A stretch of 64,000 nt of DNA from Streptomyces sp. NRRL WC-3742 (GTDB lineage: Bacteria; Actinomycetota; Actinomycetes; Streptomycetales; Streptomycetaceae): positions 1 to 64,000 of the forward strand of contig NZ_JOCF01000013.1 of the NCBI RefSeq assembly GCF_000720635.1. The letters are read 5' to 3'. The number at the start of each line of letters is the position of its first letter. Position 1 is the stretch's first letter. Below, piece after piece: positions 19,968 to 28,696 of the stretch. Below the pieces are notes generated by a model. The model searched no databases. It saw only the letters and a list, made by a program, of their open reading frames with translations, and was not told the origin of the DNA. Position numbers and translations under genes: made by a program.

Positions 19968-20462
19968 CTACGTGGTGCGGTCGGCCCAGTGGGGCGGGAG
20001 GTCGCCGGGGGCGACGGAGATGACGGAGTCGTCGTCGGCGCCGACGTGTTCGAAGAGGGTGATCCTGGCGAACTCGGCGACCATGTGGATGGGGTAGGTG
20101 GGTCCCTGGTCCCGGTAGGCGCGCATCTGGTCCAGGTGGTCGTTCTGGAAGCAGACGGTCCGGGCGCTGTGCTGCTCGACCCAGTGCGGGAAGAAGATCA
20201 CGCCGTGGATGCTGCGCTTGCCGGGCATGATGTTCACGACGACGGACGTGCCGGTGGGTTCGTTCCAGGAGAGCTTGTAGTTGTCCTCGTCCAGTCGGAC
20301 GAGGTCGACTCGCTGGCCCTTGACCCAGCGTCCGCCGACCATGCCGGAGTGGATGCGGTAGTCGACGGTGTCCTGGTTCTTCACGTACAACTCGTACTGC
20401 CAGCCGTTGTCATAGGTGTAGATGAAGCGGTGGCCGACGATGCCGGACAGGTCCTGCGTCAC
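19968..20462 (-). CDS. pad: Phenolic acid decarboxylase
   Basis: A 164-aa enzyme of the phenolic acid decarboxylase family. It converts p-coumaric, ferulic or caffeic acid to the 4-vinylphenol and CO2 without a cofactor, through a lipocalin-like beta-barrel dimer. The family signature is strong throughout: [54 protein letters not shown] and [13 protein letters not shown], with the conserved Tyr, Arg and Glu residues. The GTG at 20462 follows AGGAGG. The ammonia-lyase stop overlaps it by four bases (GTGA), so the two are translationally coupled. That supports p-coumarate as the lyase product. Confidence 0.95.
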   Translation of the reverse strand: MTQDLSGIVGHRFIYTYDNGWQYELYVKNQDTVDYRIHSGMVGGRWVKGQRVDLVRLDEDNYKLSWNEPTGTSVVVNIMPGKRSIHGVIFFPHWVEQHSARTVCFQNDHLDQMRAYRDQGPTYPIHMVAEFARITLFEHVGADDDSVISVAPGDLPPHWADRTT

Positions 20463-22138
20463 AGGTTCCCTCCTGTGTGGGTCGCGAGCCGTGGTCCGCC
20501 TGCGGCTTCGCGCAGCTGTCCGGTGGCGATCAGCTCGGCCACCGCCTGGATGTCGAACTCCAGCCCCCGGTCCCCGTCGATCACGGGTGAGACCGAGCGC
20601 GCCGCTGTGTACGCGTCTCGGGTGGGTCCGCTGAGCTGCTCGGTGCCGCGCAGATCCGCGGCCTGGCAGAGGGCGAGCAGGTGGATCGCCGTGACCTGGC
20701 GGACCAGTTCGACGACGGTGCGGGCGTCACGGGCGGCGATGGTGCCCATGCTGACCTTGTCCTGATTGTGGGCCTCGGTCGAGCGGGAGAACGAGGTGGC
20801 CGGCATGGTCGACTTCAGCGCCTCGGCGACCAGCGAGGAGGCGGCCAGCTGCATCGGCTTGAAGCCGTGGTGCAGTCCGGCCTCCCAACTGTCGTGCGCG
20901 AAACGCGGGATGAGGTTCGGGGTGAGGCCGTTGTTGAACTTCTCGTCCACCACCAGCTGGAGTTGACGCTCCAGCAGGTCGCCCACGCTGGCGACGGCCG
21001 TCTTGAGCGCGTCCATCGCCTGGCCGATGTGTCCGCCGTAGAAGTTGCCGCCGTTGACGACCGTGCCGGTCTGCGTGTCGAACAGCGGATTGTCGTTGGA
21101 GGAGTTGATCTCCACCTGCGTCCAGTCGGCGGCGAAGGCGAGGGTGTCGCGCAGCACGCCGTTGACGTGCGGTGCACAGCGGATCGAGTACCGGTCCTGG
21201 ACGGGTTCGGCCAGTTCCCGGAAGCCGAGGCCGTCCGGCATGGCGTCCTCCGTGCCTGCGTGCGCGGTGGCGCGGTCCTGGCCGAGGAGGCGGCGCACCG
21301 TGTCGGCGGAGGCGACGCTGCCGGGGTGGGGCTTGGCGCTGAAGACGAAGGCGTCGAAGTGGCGCGGGTTGCCGAGCAGGACCTGCGAGGCCATGGCCGT
21401 GCACAGGTCGGCGGCGAACGCGATCTCGGTGGCGTCGTGCAGCGCGAGGACGGCGAAACCGGCCATGAACGAGGTGCCGTTGACCAGGGCCAGCCCTTCC
21501 TTGGCGGCCAGCACCACCGGTTCCAGGCCGGCCTCGCCGAACGCCTCGTCGGCCGACCGCTGCTCGCCCCGGTGCAGGACCGTGCCGTGCCCGGCGAGCA
21601 TCGCCCCCAGGTAGGAGAGCGGCACCAGATCGCCGCTGGCACCCACCGAGCCGCGCTCAGGAATCACCGGCAGGATGTCCTGCTCCAGGCAGTCCAGCAG
21701 CAACCCGACGACCTCCGGGCGGATGCCGGAGTTGCCGCGCGCCAGGCAGTTCGCCCGGGCGATCATGGTCGCCCGCACCACCTCCGGCGCGGCCGCCGGT
21801 CCGATCCCGCAGTTGTGCCCGCGGACCAGGTTCAGCTGGAGCGCCTCCGCCTTGCTCGCGGAGATCTGCCGGGTGCTGCTGTCCCCGAAGCCGGAGGTCA
21901 CCCCGTACACCCGCCGGCCGGCGGAGACGACCGCGTTCTTCAGGTCCACCGAGCGTTTCATCCGGCTGACCGCGTCGTCCGCCAACGCCACCTGCCACCG
22001 CTGGGGGCTGCGGGCGGCCGCGGCGACCTGAGCGACGCTCAGGCAGTGGCCGTCGAGGAACAGGTCGGTTCTGGGCGCACCGGACGGGGACGGGTGATCC
22101 TGGGTGTGCCGGGCTCCAGGCATGCTGCTGGTGGACAA
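20459..22138 (-). CDS. Aromatic amino acid ammonia-lyase (TAL/PAL/HAL family)
   Basis: A 559-aa MIO-dependent ammonia-lyase. The MIO-forming tripeptide Ala167-Ser168-Gly169 lies in [25 protein letters not shown] carries the catalytic Tyr. Other family blocks are [17 protein letters not shown] and [13 protein letters not shown]. The substrate-selectivity region reads [11 protein letters not shown], closer to His/Tyr-type bacterial lyases than to plant PAL. Specificity is not certain from this alone; coupling to a phenolic acid decarboxylase favours tyrosine to p-coumarate. The TTG start at 22138 has GGGAG eight bases upstream, while the ATG five codons in has none. The product probably feeds the cluster's ligase-PKS. 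Confidence 0.93.
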   Translation of the reverse strand: MSTSSMPGARHTQDHPSPSGAPRTDLFLDGHCLSVAQVAAAARSPQRWQVALADDAVSRMKRSVDLKNAVVSAGRRVYGVTSGFGDSSTRQISASKAEALQLNLVRGHNCGIGPAAAPEVVRATMIARANCLARGNSGIRPEVVGLLLDCLEQDILPVIPERGSVGASGDLVPLSYLGAMLAGHGTVLHRGEQRSADEAFGEAGLEPVVLAAKEGLALVNGTSFMAGFAVLALHDATEIAFAADLCTAMASQVLLGNPRHFDAFVFSAKPHPGSVASADTVRRLLGQDRATAHAGTEDAMPDGLGFRELAEPVQDRYSIRCAPHVNGVLRDTLAFAADWTQVEINSSNDNPLFDTQTGTVVNGGNFYGGHIGQAMDALKTAVASVGDLLERQLQLVVDEKFNNGLTPNLIPRFAHDSWEAGLHHGFKPMQLAASSLVAEALKSTMPATSFSRSTEAHNQDKVSMGTIAARDARTVVELVRQVTAIHLLALCQAADLRGTEQLSGPTRDAYTAARSVSPVIDGDRGLEFDIQAVAELIATGQLREAAGGPRLATHTGGNL

Positions 22139-22319
22139 CTCGGTCTCCCTTGGGTTGGTATTGCGGTGCGTGTGCCGCGCACGACTTGGCGCCGACGCAG
22201 GCCGAACCGTCCCTCGCCGGTCGGCAGCGGCACGGAATTCTCAGTGGGTGTTTGCCCCGCCCCGGGCAGCGGGGAGAACGGCCGCCGGCCGGTCGCCGCC
22301 GGTGTCAGCGAACGTCGGG

Positions 22320-23573
22320 CTATGGGACGGTCCAGGAGGGGCGGTCGTTGACGTGGGCGACGGTGGCCAGGGACAGCTCCTTGTAGCGTCCGGAGACGGC
22401 GGCGGCGTGGTCGGCGGGCAACGGACCGCCGTGCTCGGCCGCGCGGGCGATGATCTCCTCCGGCCCGAGGGCGCGGTTGGCCAGGACCAGCGCGTTCAGG
22501 ACCGGGCGGCGCAGGTCGTCGTACTGCCGCAGGGCGGCCACCGGGTCGGCCTCCCGGGCCAGGCACCAGGCCAGGACCCGGGCGTCGACCACGGACTGCG
22601 AGCCGCCGTTCATGCCCATCGGGAGCATCGGATGGGCGGCGTCCCCGAGCAGGGTGACGCGCCCCGCGCTCCAGGACGGCAGCGGGTCGCGGTCGACCAT
22701 CGCGTACGCGAGGACGGTGGAGGTGTGCCCGACCAGGGCCGGCAGATCGATCCACGGCAGCTGCCACTCGCGCAGGCGGGTCCGGGTCTCGGCTGCCGTG
22801 ACCGGGCGGACGTCGGTGGGGGTGACGGGGCGGTCGGAGTGCCCCGGCGCTTCTGCGGGCGGCTCGTCGGGCACCTCCAGCACCCAGTTCAGCAGGTCCT
22901 CGCCGGGCTCAGCGGCCGGAGCGATCGGGTAGGCGACGAACTTCGCGCCGGGCGTGCCGCCCGCCACCACCAGCGAGCGGCCGTCGAGCAGGCGCGGGTG
23001 GGGCGCGATTCCGCGCCACATCCAGACGCCGTGCCGGCGGGCGGCGCCCTCGTACGGGTGGAGCCGGGCCCGGACAGCGGAGTTGATGCCGTCGGCGCCG
23101 ATCAGCACCTCGGCCTCCTCCACCACCGTCGCGCCGCTCGGCCGGTCCAGGAAGTGGGCCCGTACGCCGCCGGGCACCGTCTCGAAGTGCCGCAGCCGCC
23201 GCCCGGTGCGGACGGCGTCCGGGCCCAGCCTCTCCCGCACCGCTGTCAGCAGCAGGGTGTGCAGGCGGCCGCGGTGCACGGAGTACTGCGGCCACCGGTA
23301 GCCGGCCGCCGTACCCAGCGGCTCGTCCCACACGGGTACGCCGGCCCGGTCGTAGTAGCGCAGCCGCTGCGGCGCGAGGCCGATCGCGGCCAGTTCGTCG
23401 GCCAGGCCGAGCTCGGCGAGCTCCCGGACGGCGTGCGGCAGCAGGTTGATCCCCACGCCCACCGCCTCGATCGCCCGCGCCGCCTCGCTCACCCACGGGC
23501 GGAAGCCGGCCGCGTGCAGGCTCAGCGCGCAGCTCAGCCCTGCAATCCCGCCCCCGACGATCCCGACCCGCAT
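22320..23573 (-). CDS. FAD-dependent aromatic monooxygenase (PhzS-like)
   Basis: A 417-aa group A flavoprotein monooxygenase. The dinucleotide-binding motif is VGIVGGGIAGLSCALSLH at the N-terminus. The DG motif is EVLIGADGINSAVR. The FAD-ribityl motif is GRVTLLGDAAHPMLPMGMNG. The ATG at 23573 with GGAGGAGGGG upstream begins exactly at the Rossmann fold. The layout resembles PhzS and salicylate hydroxylase relatives, which hydroxylate aromatic rings with NAD(P)H and O2. It precedes the ammonia-lyase by 181 bp on the same strand and may hydroxylate the aryl unit or the final ketide. Confidence 0.93.
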   Translation of the reverse strand: MRVGIVGGGIAGLSCALSLHAAGFRPWVSEAARAIEAVGVGINLLPHAVRELAELGLADELAAIGLAPQRLRYYDRAGVPVWDEPLGTAAGYRWPQYSVHRGRLHTLLLTAVRERLGPDAVRTGRRLRHFETVPGGVRAHFLDRPSGATVVEEAEVLIGADGINSAVRARLHPYEGAARRHGVWMWRGIAPHPRLLDGRSLVVAGGTPGAKFVAYPIAPAAEPGEDLLNWVLEVPDEPPAEAPGHSDRPVTPTDVRPVTAAETRTRLREWQLPWIDLPALVGHTSTVLAYAMVDRDPLPSWSAGRVTLLGDAAHPMLPMGMNGGSQSVVDARVLAWCLAREADPVAALRQYDDLRRPVLNALVLANRALGPEEIIARAAEHGGPLPADHAAAVSGRYKELSLATVAHVNDRPSWTVP

Positions 23574-24143
23574 CAACCCCTCCTCCTTCTGACAGCGCTC
23601 CGGTCGACACGGGTGCAGGACACCCGCCCCATGTGGCGGAGAAACGTATCTGTGCCGACTCGGCCTGCTGGGAAACAGCCTCGGTGCCCTTCCCTTGCAT
23701 GCCGGTGACACACTGCCAGATGTCGGTCCGCCGACGGGCCGCCCCTGTCGACCTGCGACCCGAACGGGTGAATGCCCCCGGTGCGGGCGGAGCGTCCACT
23801 GATCATCCTTCAGATCCGAGGGGTACCCGCGTAGTTCCGGCCTGTCGTCGGCGTGGCGGATCTGGCCGATCTTCTCGCAGCCCCACCCCCGGGGGGCTGC
23901 TCGCGGGTTCGTTGTCGAGGACGCGGCTGCTGCTCGCCGGCGACGGGGGTCCGCTGTGTGTGGCAACCGGTCGGACCCGCTACGGGGAGCAGGCTCCGCA
24001 CTGACTGATGTTGGCGGGTTTCGCCGGCAAGCCTCACTCGTCCGTGTTGTCCGGCGGCAAAGCGAGGGACGAAGTCCGTATGCCTGGCAGGGTGTTGGCC
24101 GGGCAGGGGCCCGGGCGCCGCGCGGCAGGCATGCGGGGCGCCG
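23574..24143. other. 570-bp intergenic region with transposase scrap
   Basis: This gap lies between the divergent monooxygenase and the 580-aa gene. It contains the IS5-like remnant below and otherwise no gene. Promoters for both directions must lie here. Confidence 0.4.
23775..23833 (-). pseudogene. IS5-family transposase N-terminal scrap
   Basis: The minus strand reads RGYPSDLKDDQWTL, matching the conserved opening YPSDLTDxQW of IS5-family transposases. The flanking sequence does not continue the protein. This is a tiny remnant. Confidence 0.45.
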
Positions 24144-25886
24144 GTGATGCGAAGGGTGGTCGTAGTGCTGCGTGAGGGAACGACGACGGAACTGGCGCCG
24201 GTGGCGGTGCGGGTGCACCGACCGGGGGTCCGCACGGTCCGCCCGATCCTGGACACGATGCCGATGTCCTTCCTGTGGGTGCCGACCACTGGGGTCGGCT
24301 CCCCGGTGGACCGTCACCAGCAGGACGTGCGGCGGAAGCTGGAGGCCGGTCATCGGGGCGGCGGCCCGGGGTGGCGGTACGACCCGGAGGCCCAGCTGGC
24401 CGAGGCACTGGCTGATCCGGCGGCCCTCGGGGAGCGGTTCGCACCGTGGACGCGGGCCTGCGCGGAGATGGCCCGGACCGGACGCGGACTGCTGGCGGAG
24501 ATCCGGGACGTGCGCGAGAACGGGGCTGCGGGCGCCCGGGTCGGGCTGCGCCGGGTGGCGGTCGGCCGCGACCGGGTGGGCGAGATCCACGCCCGCGGGC
24601 AGGCGGGCACCAACGGGGGGCGGTCCACCAAGTCGAAGCTGGGCACCTGCCCCGCCTCCTCCTGGCGGGCGGTCACCGACACCTTCGGCCTGGCCGGGGC
24701 CGCCGCCTACCCGAACATCGCCGTGGGGTGCTGGTGGATGGCGCTGCTGAGCGCGGACCACCGGGACTGGCGGCAGCACTACATCGCGCTGCTCGACCAC
24801 GCGTTCTACTTCGAGTACAACGTCGACCGGGTGGGCGGCGGTCGGACGGTGCGGGAGCTGGAACTGCTGTGGGACATGCCGGGGCTCGAGGCCGAACTCC
24901 GGGCCCGCCGTCTCCACATGGCCTGCGAGATGGCCTACTTCGACACCAAGCGCCGCAACGAGGCGGAGCACCGGGGCGAGCGCACCGACGGCCGGTCAGC
25001 CTGGGTCTACGCCGACCGCGACAGCTGGCGGGACTCGAAGGCGTCCGACAGCGGCATCTTCGGCCACTACCTGTCCTTCCCCGCGGGCACCGCGGGCCGC
25101 GACGACATGATGGTCACCGGCCTGGTCAACGACTGGGTCGACCTCGGGCCGGACCTCCGCCACGAGGAGAGCGGGCAGAGCGTGCTGGCGCTCACCCGCG
25201 GCTCGATCGTCCAAGAGGACCTGCTCGACTGCTACGAGCGCACCGTGTGGATGATGAACGCGCAACTGACGCCGCACGGCTACGTCAAGGGCGACCGGTA
25301 CAGCGCCGCCGCGCTGACCGTCGCCACCTGCGTGTGGCAGATGTGCAACCACCGGCAGGACCTCTGGCGGTACTTCGCCCTCGCATCCGACCTGTGCGAG
25401 AGCGCCGCCGGGCGCGACCTGTACGCGGCCGGGCAGCTCGCCGACTGCTACACGCCGTCGCTCGTCCCGATCACGCTGCCACGGGCCGACCGTGTCACGG
25501 CGCCGCGCCGGCCACTGCGGTACGACGTGCTGGTCGACGGCGCCCGGCACCGGGGCGAGCTCGACGTGCACGAGGCCCTGGCCGACGGCGTCGAGGACGG
25601 CGTGCTGCCGATGCTGCTGGTCGAGTACGGCTTGGTCGTCCCGCTGCTGCTCCGCGACGGCCGCATCGACGCAGATACGTTCCTGCGCCACATGGACCGC
25701 ACCTACTGCGACCACTTCGCCGCGGTCGTCCGCAGCGGCCACGTCACCGGCTTCTCGCCCGACTACGCCGCGGCCGTGGTGGCGCTGGTGATGGAGCAGT
25801 GGTGGCACGGCATCTGGTTCGCCATCGGAGCGGGGAGCCTGATCGAGGCCCAGCCCGACCTGGTCGCCGCCGACCGCAGCCACTGA
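24144..25886 (+). CDS. Unrecognised helical protein, 580 aa (biosynthetic cluster)
   Basis: The frame starts at GTG 24144 (next codon ATG; a GTG at 24165 is preceded by AAGGGTGG, and ATG 24260 is also possible). No signal peptide or membrane helix is obvious. The central part is helical and Trp-rich. It contains HYIALLDHAFYFEYNVD, AYFDTKRRNEAEHRG, WVYADRDSWRDSKASDSG, and RDDMMVTGLVNDWVDLGPD followed by HEESG. The last block has the feel of the NSE metal-binding motif of class I terpene synthases, with an Asp-containing helix about 100 residues earlier. Spacing and length are not canonical, so I do not call it a terpene synthase. Paralogous sequence survives at 19573-19895, and the protein at 40953-42287 is a possible distant relative. 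It is convergent with the second EF-hand gene across a strong hairpin. Confidence 0.85.
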   Translation: MMRRVVVVLREGTTTELAPVAVRVHRPGVRTVRPILDTMPMSFLWVPTTGVGSPVDRHQQDVRRKLEAGHRGGGPGWRYDPEAQLAEALADPAALGERFAPWTRACAEMARTGRGLLAEIRDVRENGAAGARVGLRRVAVGRDRVGEIHARGQAGTNGGRSTKSKLGTCPASSWRAVTDTFGLAGAAAYPNIAVGCWWMALLSADHRDWRQHYIALLDHAFYFEYNVDRVGGGRTVRELELLWDMPGLEAELRARRLHMACEMAYFDTKRRNEAEHRGERTDGRSAWVYADRDSWRDSKASDSGIFGHYLSFPAGTAGRDDMMVTGLVNDWVDLGPDLRHEESGQSVLALTRGSIVQEDLLDCYERTVWMMNAQLTPHGYVKGDRYSAAALTVATCVWQMCNHRQDLWRYFALASDLCESAAGRDLYAAGQLADCYTPSLVPITLPRADRVTAPRRPLRYDVLVDGARHRGELDVHEALADGVEDGVLPMLLVEYGLVVPLLLRDGRIDADTFLRHMDRTYCDHFAAVVRSGHVTGFSPDYAAAVVALVMEQWWHGIWFAIGAGSLIEAQPDLVAADRSH

Positions 25887-25906
25887 ACCGCCCAGGCGCG
25901 GGGCGT

Positions 25907-25945
25907 GCAGTCGTCCACGGACCGTGCCTGTCCGTGGACGACTGC
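25907..25945. terminator. 15-bp bidirectional terminator
   Basis: Perfect inverted repeat GCAGTCGTCCACGGA and its complement around a 9-nt loop. It lies between the convergent 580-aa gene and EF-hand gene 2. Confidence 0.8.
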
Positions 25946-25960
25946 GTACAGGCCGGTGCG

Positions 25961-26530
25961 TCAGGCGGTGCCGGCCAGAGCGGGGTTGCCCGCCCACCAG
26001 TTCCCCGGGGCCTGTGGATCGCGGCTGCTCCAGTACTCGGTCGCCGCGGTGATGAACTCCTCGGCGGAGAGCGTGCCGTTGCCGTCCCGGTCGAGGTGGC
26101 GGAACGCCTCGTCCGCTGCCGCGCGCTCCAGACCAGGGAAGTGCCCGCGCTGGAAGGTGAGGAACTCCTCGGGAGTGACCCGGCCGTCGCCGTCGGCGTC
26201 CGCGATGGACAGGAACGCCCGGGCGAGGGCTCCGACCGTGGCCTGCGCGGTGGCCGGATCGTCGGCGAGGGTCGCCGTACTGCCGATGAACTCCGCCCGG
26301 CTGATCGCCTCGGTTCCCGGCGGGAGCGTGGGCAGATGCAGGTCCCGCCAGATGGCGACGTACGCCGCGATGATCCCGGCTTCCTGCGTCGAACCCTCCG
26401 CATGGCCGAGGGAACGAGCTGACGAACGCCCCATGAGGACGTGATCGTCTTCGGTGAGGCGGCCGTCTCCGTCAGCGTCGAGAAGATCGAAGCCGTAGCT
26501 GATCTTGGCGATCAGCAGGTCGTCGGACAC
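25961..26530 (-). CDS. EF-hand calcium-binding protein 2 (calerythrin-like)
   Basis: A 189-aa paralogue of the protein at 16456-17019. Canonical loops are DADGDGRLTEDD, DADGDGRVTPEE and DRDGNGTLSAEE. The second position (GTEAISRAEF) is degenerate. So three of four hands keep ligands, but the degenerate hand is the second here and the first in the paralogue. GTG/ATG choice is clear at 26530 (MSDDLLIAKISYGFD). It is divergent from the methyltransferase gene. Two EF-hand genes flanking one cluster suggest a Ca2+-related role or duplication of a whole segment. Confidence 0.92.
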   Translation of the reverse strand: MSDDLLIAKISYGFDLLDADGDGRLTEDDHVLMGRSSARSLGHAEGSTQEAGIIAAYVAIWRDLHLPTLPPGTEAISRAEFIGSTATLADDPATAQATVGALARAFLSIADADGDGRVTPEEFLTFQRGHFPGLERAAADEAFRHLDRDGNGTLSAEEFITAATEYWSSRDPQAPGNWWAGNPALAGTA

Positions 26531-26950
26531 TGGTTCTCCTTATGCCGGTTGCGGTCCACAGCGCAGAGCCATCACCGGCACAACGAGCTGCCGGGGGGAT
26601 GGACACCCGTCTCGCGCCTTATCGGACCCGCGGCTACGCTGCGGCCGCGCTCCGCTTCGGCTTCCATGCCTGACGAGCGGGCGCGCCTGGCCGCGGTGGT
26701 CGGCAGCCTGTTCCTGTTCCACCTCCCGCGGATCATTTCCGTGTCCGTCGGCTCGATGGCTCGTTGGGCAGGGGGTGCGAGGGAGCCGCCGGGGCCGGGC
26801 ACGACGAGGTGCGCAGTCGCTTCGGCGCGTGGTTGCCGCCCCGGCGCAGGTTCGGATCGGTGTGGTTGGACGGCGGGTGCCGTGGGTGCGGATGGCGGCC
26901 GCGGTGACCCTTCCGCCACTGCGGCGGGTCCTGGTCGAAGGGGAGCAGGG
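26531..26950. other. Divergent intergenic region before the methyltransferase-PKS operon
   Basis: 420 bp without a supportable gene. It should carry the promoter of the methyltransferase-PKS-oxidase operon. No operator-like palindrome stands out and no regulator gene is nearby. Confidence 0.4.
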
Positions 26951-28696
26951 ATGACAGTGGGACATGCCTGGCCGGTCGAGGTCGAACACGCCGATCAGGT
27001 GTTGATCGAGGATGCCTTGCGCTACATCCATGAGGCGGACACGAGCAGCGTCCTGGCACACATGGCCCCCCGACTGTCGCCCCGCCAGCGGGCTTCGCTG
27101 GCCTCGCACTGCCAGGTGGCACACGCAGCGGTCCTGGTCTTCCCGGCCTCGGTCCGGGCCATGACAGCCGCCCTCCGTGCGCGCGGGCTGACCGTCGAGG
27201 AACCCCGGCCGAGCGTGGTGGTGCGGGAGCGGCTCAGCCGTCGCTACGGTGTGCCCGTCGATGCTCTGGACGTCGTGATCGTGCACGTCCGTCTGCCGGC
27301 CGGCGACCGCGGACCACGGATGGTCGAGCTGTTCGCCCTGGAGGTGCTGCCGGGTTCCGACCTGTCCGCGATCGCGGTACGTGAGCGGGCGCTGCGCCAC
27401 GAGTCCCACGTCGCGCTGCAGGTCACCACCACGGACGACGTTGTCGTGGCAGGGCTGCGCGCACTGGTGGGCGACAGCGGCGCACTGACGGCCGACGGCG
27501 GCGGCTACAACGCGCACGAGGACTGCACGGTGCTGTACTTCCGCAGCACCGGGATCGAGAGTGCGGGCGGCGGGTGGCACCGGCTGGAGCTGCGGGTGGA
27601 CGGCCACCACCCGCTGGTCCTGTCCCGGCATCGGGACCAGGGGGCGGAGGATCCGGCGACCGGGCTGCTCGAGCTGATGACCGGGGCGTGGACGACGCAG
27701 GCGATCGCGGTGGCGGCCGAGCTGGGGCTGGCCGACCACTTGCCCGTGCCGGGCGCGGGGCGGGTACCCGACCCGGTGGAGACGGTGGCCGGTCGCCTCG
27801 GCGTCGACGGGGAGGGCCTGGCGCGGCTGCTGCGCTACCTGGCAGCCGTCGGCGTGGTGGCGCCGGTCGGCGCCTCCTACGAACTGACAGCGCTTGGAGA
27901 AACGCTTCGCCGCGATGCACGCCACTCACTGCGCCCGCTCGCGCTGCTGTACGGCGGGCTGTTCTACCGGTCGTTCGCCGCCCTGGCCCACGCGGTGCGC
28001 ACCGGACACGAGGCGTTCGAGGTGGTGTTCGGCCAACCTCACTTCGACTACTTCGCCGCGCATCCCGAGACGGCAGCGCTGTTCGACGCCGCGATGGCCG
28101 CCAGTTCGCCGATGTTCGAGCCGATCACCGGCCTTGTCGACTTCTCCGCCGACCGGGTGGTGGTGGACGTCGCCGGCGGCAGCGGTGAGCTTCTGAGCCG
28201 GATCCTGAGGAGCGCGCCCCACCTGCGCGGCGTCCTGCTGGAGCGGGAGCACGTCCTGGAGCGGGCCCGCGAGCGGCTCGCCGAGGCCGGGTGCGCCGAG
28301 CGCTGCGGCCTCGTGGCCGGCGACTTCACCCAGGCCCTCCCCGCGGGAGGGGACGTGTACGTGCTGGCGCGGGTCCTGCACGACTGGGACGACGACAGGT
28401 GCGCGGCGATCCTCGGCCGGTGCGCGCAGGCCATGGACGGCGGTGCGCGGCTGCTCCTGGTGGAGCGTCTGCTGCCCGGCCACGGGAAGGCTTCGCTGGC
28501 GGCGCGGTGGGATCTGCACATGCTGTGCAACGTGGGCGGGCGGGAACGGAGCGCCGAGGAGTACGAGCGGCTGCTGGACGCGGCCGGGTTCGACCTGGTC
28601 CAGGTCAGCGGACTGCCGCTGGACGCCAGTCTCCTGACGGCCCGTCGGCGCGGACCGTCCCCGCTCCGGGCGCCGGCACCGGGCCGGGCACGATGA
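26951..28696 (+). CDS. Two-domain SAM-dependent O-methyltransferase
   Basis: 581 aa. The ATG at 26951 has GGGGAG upstream. The C-terminal ~350 residues are a Methyltransf_2-type enzyme. It has a winged-helix dimerisation part (LLELMTGAWTTQAIAVAAELGLADHL, LLRYLAAVGVV), SAM motif I VVVDVAGGSGELLSRIL, and LARVLHDWDDDRC with the catalytic-type His of plant/actinobacterial O-methyltransferases. The N-terminal ~230 residues (starting around ALRYIHEADTSSVLAHMAPR) form an additional domain I do not recognise, joined in frame. Its stop overlaps the PKS start (ATGA). It probably methylates a phenol or enol of the cluster product. Confidence 0.92.
   Translation: MTVGHAWPVEVEHADQVLIEDALRYIHEADTSSVLAHMAPRLSPRQRASLASHCQVAHAAVLVFPASVRAMTAALRARGLTVEEPRPSVVVRERLSRRYGVPVDALDVVIVHVRLPAGDRGPRMVELFALEVLPGSDLSAIAVRERALRHESHVALQVTTTDDVVVAGLRALVGDSGALTADGGGYNAHEDCTVLYFRSTGIESAGGGWHRLELRVDGHHPLVLSRHRDQGAEDPATGLLELMTGAWTTQAIAVAAELGLADHLPVPGAGRVPDPVETVAGRLGVDGEGLARLLRYLAAVGVVAPVGASYELTALGETLRRDARHSLRPLALLYGGLFYRSFAALAHAVRTGHEAFEVVFGQPHFDYFAAHPETAALFDAAMAASSPMFEPITGLVDFSADRVVVDVAGGSGELLSRILRSAPHLRGVLLEREHVLERARERLAEAGCAERCGLVAGDFTQALPAGGDVYVLARVLHDWDDDRCAAILGRCAQAMDGGARLLLVERLLPGHGKASLAARWDLHMLCNVGGRERSAEEYERLLDAAGFDLVQVSGLPLDASLLTARRRGPSPLRAPAPGRAR

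Noticed and set aside
22320..24971. An 883-codon frame extending the flavin monooxygenase far upstream
   Set aside because: The Rossmann motif begins right at ATG 23573 with a strong RBS. The upstream part is antisense to the 580-aa gene and includes only the IS5 scrap.
24144..25886. Calling the 580-aa protein a terpene synthase
   Set aside because: Only one block resembles the NSE site; the Asp-rich motif and spacing are not canonical and no search was possible. It is kept as a hypothesis only.
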